DNA from: Pichia kudriavzevii
Lineage: Eukaryota; Ascomycota; Pichiomycetes; Pichiales; Pichiaceae
Reading direction: 5' to 3'
Assembly (NCBI RefSeq): GCF_003054445.1
Contig: NC_042508.1
Span: 2,108,001 to 2,172,000 of the forward strand
DNA length: 64,000 bases
Part shown: in pieces, positions 30,101-37,604 of the stretch
How positions within the stretch are numbered: the stretch's first letter is position 1
How the letters are laid out: the number at the start of each line of letters is the position of its first letter
Notes under the pieces: generated by a model
What the model was told of the DNA's origin: nothing
The model's database searches: none
Seen by the model: only the letters and a program-made list of their open reading frames with translations
Made by a program: the position numbers and the translations under genes

Positions 30101-31416
30101 TTTAAAATTTTTTTAATAAATTTCTCTGGCAATTCCAATCGTTTACCACCAAACTTTGAAGGCTGTGTAGTTAGATATTCCTTTGTCTGAGAAGTGAACG
30201 CTGGATTCTCAACCAAACAGTTAATGAACAAAAACATTTTCGATTTGATTTGGAATGGCTTAATAATAGCTTTTTTATTCTTCTTTTTGATTTGTTCGGT
30301 AATTTTACCACACAGCATATTTGCAACATAATCGACATGTGTACCCCCAAGAGTTGTTGCAATGGAGTTGACAAAGGAAACTTGATTAAATGATCCATCC
30401 GAAATGCAGAATGCAATTTCCCATCTATCATTAATGATCTCGTGAACAATCGTTGGCAGATTTTCGTTCAAACTTGGTTCAGGAGTTGAGGAAGTTTCTG
30501 TATTCGCTTCTGACTCGCCATTCAAAGGTGTTCCGTCTTCGGTTTCAATTTTAACTGGTATGTGGGGACGTTCTTCCTTAGATTTGTTGATTGCTTTGAC
30601 ATATAATTCAACATATTGTTTAAAATTGTTGATTTTCAACAGTTCACCATTTAAAGTGACCCGGATACCTCTAACTGAACCACACAAATCATATACTCTT
30701 CTTTTGAAAACACCTAGAATATCGTGATCTAACTTTTCCATGCCAAACTTGGATAAGTCGGGTTTGAAAATAATTTCGGTGAATTCGTTCTTCTTTTTGA
30801 AGTTCAAAATCTTAGGTTTCCCCACTTCAGACATGTTATTTCTCCAAACTTGTGTGTATTCTTTACCGTGGCTCATATCTGCGGTGTGGACGGTAAATTC
30901 TGTCGAAAAGATGTTACAAAGTTTAGCGCCATAACCGTTTCTTCCACCAGTGACTTTCTTTTGATCGTCGTCATAATTGGATGAGGTCAAAAGGTTACCA
31001 AAAATCAACTCTGGAATATAAATGTTCTCCTTATCGTGGATTTCAATTGGGATACCTTTACCATCGTTTTTCACAGAGATAACGTTTTCTTCCTCGTTAA
31101 TAATCACATCTATCCGTTTCATCGAGGGATCTCTAATCTTGTTATCGGCGGCATTAACAAGGATTTCATCAAAAATTTTGAACAAACCTGGAACTATTGA
31201 AACTGTCTTTTTCTCCATACATTTCAAATCTTCGTTGTAAACCCACTGTTCAGATGTGTGCCTTTCTACAGAGCCTATATAGGTATCAGGTCTTTTCAAG
31301 ATATGCTCTAATTGTGATAGTTTTTGGTATTGGTCAGAAGCAGAGACTTTTTTTTTCGAAGTAGCAGATCTTGCTTTTTTGGTGACTGGCTCCTCGTCTG
31401 AATAGTCACTACTCAT
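27145..31416 (-). CDS. TOP2: DNA topoisomerase II
   Basis: 1423 aa, close to S. cerevisiae Top2 (1428 aa). In order: a GHKL ATPase domain with GRNGYGAKLCNIFSTEF; the TOPRIM domain with EGDSAKSLA (about 495) and DQDHDGSHIKG; PLRGKVLNVRE; the winged-helix region with the catalytic tyrosine 832 in AAAARYIFTEL; and a charged, Ser/Lys-rich C-terminal tail (about 1180-1423) with likely nuclear signals (TKRKRRAPAKKR). It passes one duplex through another, decatenating chromosomes, and needs ATP and magnesium. A short Glu/Ser/Thr-rich insert near residue 300 (SEANTETSSTPEPSLNEN) is less conserved. The start is an ATG at 31416. It diverges from the HAP4-like gene. Confidence 0.98.
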   Translation of the reverse strand: MSSDYSDEEPVTKKARSATSKKKVSASDQYQKLSQLEHILKRPDTYIGSVERHTSEQWVYNEDLKCMEKKTVSIVPGLFKIFDEILVNAADNKIRDPSMKRIDVIINEEENVISVKNDGKGIPIEIHDKENIYIPELIFGNLLTSSNYDDDQKKVTGGRNGYGAKLCNIFSTEFTVHTADMSHGKEYTQVWRNNMSEVGKPKILNFKKKNEFTEIIFKPDLSKFGMEKLDHDILGVFKRRVYDLCGSVRGIRVTLNGELLKINNFKQYVELYVKAINKSKEERPHIPVKIETEDGTPLNGESEANTETSSTPEPSLNENLPTIVHEIINDRWEIAFCISDGSFNQVSFVNSIATTLGGTHVDYVANMLCGKITEQIKKKNKKAIIKPFQIKSKMFLFINCLVENPAFTSQTKEYLTTQPSKFGGKRLELPEKFIKKILNTGIIDEVLDIVQANADKALKKTDGAKKSRITGYPKLEDANKAGTREGYKCTLILTEGDSAKSLAVQGLAVVGRNYYGCFPLRGKVLNVREASTDQIMKNGAIQAIKQIMGLQHKKHYGPDDIKSLRYGRIMIMADQDHDGSHIKGLLINFLEASFPGLLEIPNFLIEFITPIVKITIMSGPNRRKTIPFYSMPEYEQWRETEGSTCSYKQKYYKGLGTSSAQEMREYFTQLDKHLKRFDALRDEDKSSIDLAFSKKKADDRKEWLRNYQPGTYLDSTLSDIPISEFINKELILFSMADNVRSIASVMDGFKPVQRKILYACYKRNLRDEIKVSQLEGYIAEHTGYHHGDASLMQSIIGLAQDFVGSNNINLLVPHGGFGSRAAGGKDAAAARYIFTELSAITRKIFNPLDNPLLTYVQDDEQTVEPEWYTPVLPMLLVNGCEGIGSGWSTSIPPFNPRDIIENIRLLMDGKEMKEMTPWFKGWTGAIIHEPSKDRWRLEGIIEELDDNTLAISELPARMWTITMKEFLLNALAGNDKQKPWIKDMEEEHGVGVRFIVKLSDEEMEKTRRIGLVERFKLTNTVSSSNMVAFDPSGKIKRYSHANEIIRDFYYVRLEYYQKRKNYLVKEYSNQLEKISAQAKFVKLIIDGELVVGNKKKTVLIEELRNLDFPGFDKKNEPIQMKFSSIKDEEEEENDDEVAAPLVDPSATADTTETGLIVSNKKTSSMLYDYLLGMPIWSLTKERYEALLKVRGEKEELLNTLLQKSPKDLWNEDIDEFLAEWEKFLIEDEERKVSSVTGNDNGSTKRKRRAPAKKRETAIKKATVKKESVNNGPAKKKAKTAEAPPPVTDSVKKSEDINDFDSIFENFKKVTDTPTSTVATSSSASSLPLNSEKSQTKAASKTPVKSKEAPRKKKTAKIVESDISDDESDGSAEFSMSDSNDGEEVVVAPRATRNRRNRTPVKSYTLESDGEASVIELSEDEEYV

Positions 31417-31810
31417 TCTCTGTCTGCGTTATTGAAGACTTTCCTAAAAGTTTCGGGATACAATATCTAATATGATATGCTGTTTCACGGCGTTTCAGGG
31501 TAGAAAACTTTCAAAAACAACAAGGAAACACGTAAAATAGCTGAGCGTGTTGAGATCAAAAACAACCGAAACTTTCAAAAAAATCTAAACAAAACACGAT
31601 AGTCACCACAAAACCGAGGAAAATGCGAAAATGCGAATATTGGCATTTTGAGGGCCTTTTTCCTTGAACTTTAATCCTGTACATTCGGTATATCTGAACC
31701 ATCGAAAGCCTACCCTATTTTTCGATATTGGGCAAACAACTTAGAGCACCTTTTTTCAAGTATAAGATAGCTGGTTTTGAAGACTGTGGATACTTGTGAG
31801 CACTTTAACT
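31417..31810. promoter_or_regulatory. Divergent TOP2-HAP4 promoter with CCAAT boxes
   Basis: 394 bp. ATTGG (complement of CCAAT) occurs at 31639-31643 and 31727-31731, upstream of the HAP4-like gene, so self-regulation through the CCAAT-binding complex is possible. Two near-copies of AAACTTTCAAAAA lie around 31505 and 31570. Confidence 0.4.
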
Positions 31811-34414
31811 ATGCATAACGCTTCGGGGGATCAACCGTCTCACATATCTGTGAACAAAGATTCCGCTGATAGTGATTCAAAGACCGGTGAAGATAGAGAT
31901 AATTTGGAAGCGAAGATAATTGATGATAAACCCACTGTTAACACCAATAATATACCCCATTTAAATGTCGACGAAGGGAAAGCAAACACAGCTGCCACAA
32001 CAACAAATGCCGAATCTTTAAATCCTGTGGAACCACATATAAATTCGACACCAATACCTTCACACAATAACCATTTTACAAGTAAGGCTAAGATTGGGCA
32101 TTCTATGCCCAAACACATCAATACACCAAACGGTACAATTTTATTAAATACCAAAAAAGCCACAAAGCCAGCTGTACCGTCTTCGAAAACTATAATGGCG
32201 AAATCTAACCGTTTGTCACAAGAACATCAACACTCTCAAAAGCAACCGACACAACGTGGCAATTTAAACAATCAACAAAACAAAGAGAAACTAAGTCAAT
32301 GTGAGAAACCTATTATCAGTGTTGATGGAAATGTTAAACCAGGTATCACCAATCAAAAAGTGGATTCTTCTGCACCTCCTGTAAAGCAACCAAAACTGCA
32401 ACCAGTGCCTATCCAACCAAACCCAAATACCGGCATGCATTTTCACCCAATTGCTATAAAGCCAAAGATTGCTATAGCATCCAAGCTCAAATCAAAATCG
32501 ATTTCTCGGCTGAATTCAATAGTACCCGGCACTCCGTCACCTATTAAACATAATAAAGGAAGCACGATAACTCTAACAACTTCTAAAAACTGGGTTCTTC
32601 CCCCACGTCCTAAAACCAAAAAAACTTCGAAAAAGAAAGACACTAAACTTAGCAAATGTGGAAACAATGCTTTGCAATCGCCAGCTACATTGTCACCTTC
32701 TTCGGTCACTGCTCATACTTCAAGATCTGACTCTCCTTTAACAACCACTGATCCAAAATTGGGCCAAAATGAATCAAAAAATAAAGAGAAGTGTGTTCCT
32801 AAAGCCAAACCCCTATGTAGTGGCTGCAAAACTTGCTCTTCCCCTGGGATAAGGAGCTTGCATCTTGATCAAGTAACAGGTACGGTATCGATTAATGCGC
32901 AAATACATTCCAACATCAATCTAAACACGGATATTCAAAAAGACTTGGACGTTCAGCTACAGCAAGTTTCTAGAGAAAATGAAAATTTGAAAAAGATCCT
33001 GCTGAAACTAAATAAAGAAATAAACAACTTAAAATTGATAAAAGACAAGGACGAGTCTATAAAAAAGAGCAAATTGAACAAGAAGGAAACCTCCAAGCCA
33101 GGTAACCACAACCAAAAAGTTCCTCCGAGACCCACTTCGGTCGTATCCATGTCAAGAGAGTCCACAAGTACTAACGATAGTACTGTTGCACTCGCTTCTC
33201 AATCCAAAATTCATATCCCTAAGGCGGGTCTACCTCTGGTTGAAAATGAAAACGATGTTTTTACAACTCATTTAAAGGCTGAAGCTATTACTATTGATCC
33301 AATTAATCTCTCATACAACATTGACTCTAAAAGACAAAAAACTGATTTTTCTAGTGAGCCCGTTAAAATTTTTGGAACTAACGTAGACAAAAAAACCCAT
33401 CGCTCCAAGATGAATCCCAGTTCACCTAAAACATCATCAAACTTGAAAATGGATGGTGATAATGTATCCCGAGCCTCAAAATCTGCACCGGAGAAGAAAT
33501 ATCACTCATGTGGGATATGTGAAATTGGAAAAAAGTGTATTTGTTTTGAGAAAGGTTCGAGTTCTATCGTTAGTACCATTGCACAAGTTCTTTCAAAAGG
33601 AGGAGCCAATTTGCTTGGTCTAGGCAATCCAAAAGCAAATCCCTCAATAATGACAGATACATCAGGAAACAGAATGGGGCTGAACACTCTCACTGCTACA
33701 CTAAAACGCGAAGAAATAGTAAAGAGATTAAAGCAAGAAGACAAAGCTGTTTTAAGTGACATCCTTGAAACCCACCGAGAAAAACTTGATAGTGAGTCGC
33801 CTGAAAAAGTAAATATTGATATGGCAATCAGCGAACTTAAAGGACAGCATGATATACAACTAGATGAGAATATATGCGGAATAAAATTCAACAGTGGCAA
33901 TGATATGAGTAAGCACATCACCGGAGGTGTTTTGACGCAAAATAATACACAACCTTCTGAAGATGATGTCATGTTACTGGAGATGATTGACGCACAACTA
34001 TCACTAGATCCTACTCCATTAGTGAATCCATCTTTAATGAAAGATTCAGGAGGCAATAAGGTATCTAAGTCTAAACTGGATAGCAAATCCTCCCAAGCTA
34101 GTCTCAACAATAACTTAACTATATTCAATAGAAATTTGGTTAATTTGGACTCCTTTGGTGGCTCTGATCTCTTGATCTATGATGATGGAAAAAGTAATGC
34201 ACAAGATTTTGCTATGGATATTGATGCCACAGAAAAAGATATAGATACGAACAAATACTACGACGATAACGATGATAAAAAACCTCTACTATTTGGACAC
34301 GCAATGACCACCTCTGAGTCTGTGATACAGACGGCAGCAAATAGCGCCCATGAAGACATTGATCGTCTTTTGGCAGAACCGATGATGAATGGTGATGACT
34401 TTCTTATGTACTAG
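31811..34414 (+). CDS. HAP4: Hap4-type CCAAT-complex regulator with HapX-like cysteine motifs
   Basis: 867 aa from the first ATG (31811); the frame opens at a GTG at 31796. The short motif SKNWVLPPRPK (Trp261) is the Hap4L bridging element that binds the Hap2/3/5 complex. CSGCKTC (Cys336, 339, 342) and CGICEIGKKCIC (Cys567, 570, 576, 578) follow. The second has the CX2CX5CXC spacing of the iron-sensing regions of HapX/Hap43 and Yap5. Between them lies a short coiled coil (about 378-420) without an obvious basic bZIP region next to it. The rest is disordered Ser/Thr/Asn/Lys-rich sequence, and the C-terminus is acidic (DIDRLLAEPMMNGDDF), as in activation domains. It probably controls respiration and/or iron genes. 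Confidence 0.82.
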   Translation: MHNASGDQPSHISVNKDSADSDSKTGEDRDNLEAKIIDDKPTVNTNNIPHLNVDEGKANTAATTTNAESLNPVEPHINSTPIPSHNNHFTSKAKIGHSMPKHINTPNGTILLNTKKATKPAVPSSKTIMAKSNRLSQEHQHSQKQPTQRGNLNNQQNKEKLSQCEKPIISVDGNVKPGITNQKVDSSAPPVKQPKLQPVPIQPNPNTGMHFHPIAIKPKIAIASKLKSKSISRLNSIVPGTPSPIKHNKGSTITLTTSKNWVLPPRPKTKKTSKKKDTKLSKCGNNALQSPATLSPSSVTAHTSRSDSPLTTTDPKLGQNESKNKEKCVPKAKPLCSGCKTCSSPGIRSLHLDQVTGTVSINAQIHSNINLNTDIQKDLDVQLQQVSRENENLKKILLKLNKEINNLKLIKDKDESIKKSKLNKKETSKPGNHNQKVPPRPTSVVSMSRESTSTNDSTVALASQSKIHIPKAGLPLVENENDVFTTHLKAEAITIDPINLSYNIDSKRQKTDFSSEPVKIFGTNVDKKTHRSKMNPSSPKTSSNLKMDGDNVSRASKSAPEKKYHSCGICEIGKKCICFEKGSSSIVSTIAQVLSKGGANLLGLGNPKANPSIMTDTSGNRMGLNTLTATLKREEIVKRLKQEDKAVLSDILETHREKLDSESPEKVNIDMAISELKGQHDIQLDENICGIKFNSGNDMSKHITGGVLTQNNTQPSEDDVMLLEMIDAQLSLDPTPLVNPSLMKDSGGNKVSKSKLDSKSSQASLNNNLTIFNRNLVNLDSFGGSDLLIYDDGKSNAQDFAMDIDATEKDIDTNKYYDDNDDKKPLLFGHAMTTSESVIQTAANSAHEDIDRLLAEPMMNGDDFLMY

Positions 34415-34736
34415 TGACGCAGGTAAAAATATATAGAGACCAACCGATATATCCATATATTAGGCATGACTTAATGAATTAATTTATATTTGTACATGGT
34501 GGTTGGTGAATACTCAACGGAGCGGCCAAAATCATGACAGCACGTGACTATAATCTTTTTTAGAGCGTTTACCTCCGTGCACCCTATTTTGGTTAAGCAG
34601 CCCGTATTATTTGCCCAGCTGCGAACTTCCTTTCGCTTTAGAGATTGAGAAATGAAATGTTCACCTTCAAACATGTCCGTTAAGAACCATCTAAGTTGCT
34701 GTTAGAAACAATTAGACAAACCTATAATCAGCCAAA
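34415..34736. other. HAP4-ATP18 intergenic region
   Basis: 322 bp. CACGTGA (34541-34547, read TCACGTG on the other strand) is a Cbf1-type E-box about 190 bp before ATP18. No other feature stands out. Confidence 0.45.
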
Positions 34737-35148
34737 ATGCAGTTCATGGGTGTTAAAGCATACAAGTTCCCTCTTGTCAAATTCTACTGGCCTTTCTTTG
34801 TTGGTTGTATGTATTTTTAAAATGATGAATTTGGATTCTTTTGCAGCGTTCCAATAGTATCAAACTAAGGATCCTACAATACAACTATATACCTACCAAA
34901 ATGAACTCACTATGAATCACCCTTTGATACGTTGCCATGAAATCTCCATCTGTTTATTAGCTCTGTATGCAGCAAGTTGTGATTTATGAATAAATTACTA
35001 ACACCATCTCCCCCGTTAATTGAATCTTACAGTCGGTATCACTACTGTCTTGATCTCCAAGGCACAAACTGCTCTTTCCAACACTGAAGAGTTCATCAAT
35101 GATCCAAGACATCCAAGATTTGCAAGTGGTGACGTTGACCACAAATAA
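34737..35148 (+). CDS. ATP18: ATP synthase subunit i/j (two exons)
   Basis: Spliced from exon 1 (34737-34806, 23 codons plus one base) and exon 2 (35033-35148), giving 61 aa against 59 in S. cerevisiae. The start resembles Atp18 (FPLVKFYWPFFVG against FPTPILKVYWPFFVA). The second exon carries NTEEFINDPRHPRFASG, matching NTKEFINDPRNPRFAKG. Atp18 is a single-span inner-membrane subunit of the F1Fo ATP synthase Fo sector. The gene is too short and too interrupted to appear as a long open frame. S. cerevisiae ATP18 has no intron. It converges on STR2. Confidence 0.95.
34807..35032 (+). other. Spliceosomal intron in ATP18
   Basis: 226 bp from GTATGT (34807-34812) to CAG (35030-35032), with a perfect branch site TACTAAC at 34996-35002. 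It splits a phenylalanine codon after the first base. Confidence 0.93.
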
Positions 35149-35397
35149 ATTATTTGCTAGACTTATATGTCATTCGTTGTGAGTACTACGTCTATATTCA
35201 TTATTATTATTTATAACTCTATTTATTATTTTGTTGTTTAACGAAATCGAAAAGAAATTCATGAAAATAAATGTTCTCCGTTTCTCAGGTGACCTTTGTT
35301 TGACAAGAATGTATCGTAATGCGCTTTTCTATTGGTGTGTTATAAAAGAGTTATAAAAGAGTTGAATCATTGATGATAGATACAATTACTATATGCT

Positions 35398-37161
35398 TCA
35401 TATTTCATGTTGCTCTTGAGCTGCATCTAATGCCTCCTTCAAGGTCTTCAGTAAATCCTCTGTCTTCTCCATACCAATACTTAATCTGACGAGATTTGGA
35501 TCAACTCCCCACTTAGCGACCTCGTCTAACTCATTGTAATGAGCTAAGATTGAATATGGGCAAACAAGTGTAAAATTGGTACCTAAAGATGGCCCCTTTG
35601 ATAGCTGAACCGTATTGTAAAAACAAATGGCATCCATTTCGTCTTTGAAGACAACCGATAGTAATGCACCATAACCACCATGCTCACGTTTAACTTGGTC
35701 ATAATGAGCTTTGCTTGCGGGAGATGTGACGCTAGGGTAGAAAATCTTCTCGATTAGAGGAGATTCTTGGAATAACTTCAGAACTTGCTCAGCATTTTCA
35801 TTCATTTTCTTAGAACGCTCCTCAAAGTCACGAGAGTTTCTCTCAAGATAAATTGCATCTTGATCCCAGAAGAAATCCTCATAATCATCATTCATGAACT
35901 CCTTCAATTTATCATAATTCTTACCTTTTTTATTAAGCACTAGGCAACCTGCCATAACATTGGAATCACCCGAAAAAATTTTTGTCAATGACGAAACAAC
36001 AATATCACAATATGGGATCACATTGACATTGGACGAGTTACCAACAGTATCATCTACAACAACAGAAAACCCAAATTTGTCACTCAACTTTTTGATTCTG
36101 ATAATATCTGGTGTTTTGAGAAGAGGATTAGATGGGAATTCACAAAATAAAGACAAAATTCTTTCGCCTGATTCTAATCGTAGTTCAAGGTCGTCCAAGG
36201 ATTCATCATCTCCAAAACCATAAAAATGAACCCCAGCACCCCATTTTCTTAAAATGTTTAAAGTATCAACATATGGAAAACCAAAACATACAGATTTGAG
36301 GGTGTTAGAATCTTTTTCATCATTAAAACCTAAAATTGCACGGTGTGCATTGAAGATGGCTGCCATACCTGATGGATATAAATAAACATTTTCAGAATCT
36401 GAATATGAGTGATCATATTCTGATGCTAGTCTTTGTAACAATATTTTCTTTGCATCTTTTGCAAACCTTAGATCTAAATTCCGACCAAATCTCTCCTCAA
36501 TAAAGGTAGCACTTTCTTGCTTTATATTTGACCTACTAATGTTAATAGACGATCTTGAGGATCTGGATGATCTTGAAGGCCGTGGAGAATGCGACGATGA
36601 TGAGGCGGTTGATGCGGAATCTCTCTTAGAGTTCATTTCTGCAGCCAACTTATCCTTCATCTCAGAGAGAAAGTATTCAGCCAACCTAGACGAAATACCC
36701 TCACCACTATGTTGCCAGTATTGTTTGGCTATTGGAAATAACTTGGAATGAAAAAACACAAATGCAAGATTTGCTTCTACTTTGGTGGAAGTTTCTTCAG
36801 CATTGGCCGGAGGGGGTGAAGAAAGTTGCAAAATTCTAACAACAGCCTTCACGGGAGGATTTAACGCAGCCGCCTTTTCCTTGATGAAGGCCCTGCAACG
36901 TTTAGCAATATTATAAGTAGGGAAAATCATACATCTTTCATCGTCCCTGCCGTATGAACCTTCGACCAATTTTGCTAGTTGTTGGATATCGTTGTGGATG
37001 AAAAAACGTGGATAGCCAGAGTTCATCTTTTGAACAACCCAATCTTTACCTTCTTCATATCCTACCGTTGCTTCCCACGTGGGCAAAGTAACAGAAACAG
37101 CATGATCGGTATTGTTTGGAATGGGAGCACCTATGTTTTGAGATGGTGGATTCACAGGCAT
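35398..37161 (-). CDS. STR2: Cystathionine gamma-synthase-like PLP enzyme (Str2 type)
   Basis: 587 aa from the first ATG (37161); the frame opens at a TTG at 37230. The N-terminal region (HAVSVTLPTWEATVGYEEG, then GYPRFFIH) is typical of fungal Str2 and its paralogue Yml082w, which carry an extra N-terminal part beyond bacterial MetB. The PLP fold shows YPSGMAAIFNAHRA, the phosphate-binding and aspartate segment VVVDDT, and the PLP lysine in SSLTKIFSGDSNVMAG. Str2 joins cysteine with O-acetyl- or O-succinylhomoserine to make cystathionine. A Ser/Arg-rich linker (about 195-225) is a low-complexity insert. Separation of STR2 from the Yml082w type is uncertain from memory. Confidence 0.85.
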   Translation of the reverse strand: MPVNPPSQNIGAPIPNNTDHAVSVTLPTWEATVGYEEGKDWVVQKMNSGYPRFFIHNDIQQLAKLVEGSYGRDDERCMIFPTYNIAKRCRAFIKEKAAALNPPVKAVVRILQLSSPPPANAEETSTKVEANLAFVFFHSKLFPIAKQYWQHSGEGISSRLAEYFLSEMKDKLAAEMNSKRDSASTASSSSHSPRPSRSSRSSRSSINISRSNIKQESATFIEERFGRNLDLRFAKDAKKILLQRLASEYDHSYSDSENVYLYPSGMAAIFNAHRAILGFNDEKDSNTLKSVCFGFPYVDTLNILRKWGAGVHFYGFGDDESLDDLELRLESGERILSLFCEFPSNPLLKTPDIIRIKKLSDKFGFSVVVDDTVGNSSNVNVIPYCDIVVSSLTKIFSGDSNVMAGCLVLNKKGKNYDKLKEFMNDDYEDFFWDQDAIYLERNSRDFEERSKKMNENAEQVLKLFQESPLIEKIFYPSVTSPASKAHYDQVKREHGGYGALLSVVFKDEMDAICFYNTVQLSKGPSLGTNFTLVCPYSILAHYNELDEVAKWGVDPNLVRLSIGMEKTEDLLKTLKEALDAAQEQHEI

Positions 37162-37604
37162 CTTCCGTAGAGTGGTCAAGTACTTTTGATTGAGTTTTTC
37201 CGGTTTGCTAAAATTCAAAAAAAATGGCAAGCAACCTTTTTTCCCTTTAAACTAAACACCCTCTGGAATGAGCAAATGTTTACCAAAATATACGAAACAA
37301 GTTGAATCTTTAGGGATTCAATAGAGGTGCTGTGCAGACAAAGATGTTTCTGAAAAAAAAAAAAAAAAAAAAGGAAGATGATTCATTTTATTCAAATTAT
37401 AATCTCAAGATCTGTTGCGCCGGCATGAGCGACAAAGAACGAAGAATTATCAAAAAAGCGCATAACCCATTTGGACAGATCACCAGAGCGTCTTATGGGG
37501 GGACTCGAGCCTTCATAATACTCGGCTTAGGTGACCCTTCACATTATCGGCCAACGTGGGTAACCGCTTTATTTGAATAGACTCACCACTACAATACCTT
37601 TATT
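37162..37604. other. Divergent STR2-MNS1 spacer with A20 run
   Basis: 443 bp. An uninterrupted run of 20 A lies at 37353-37372, possibly a nucleosome-free promoter element. A short frame at 37332-37580 begins in this run at a non-ATG codon or with a lysine string and shows no family features, so it is not called. Confidence 0.5.

Noticed and set aside
37074-37083. CCCACGTGGG palindrome as a Cbf1 site for sulfur genes
   Set aside because: It lies inside the STR2 coding region, where it encodes the conserved PTW of LPTWEAT; probably codon coincidence.
37332-37580. 82-codon frame upstream of MNS1
   Set aside because: It runs through an A20 tract giving a lysine string and has no family features; it lies in a divergent promoter.
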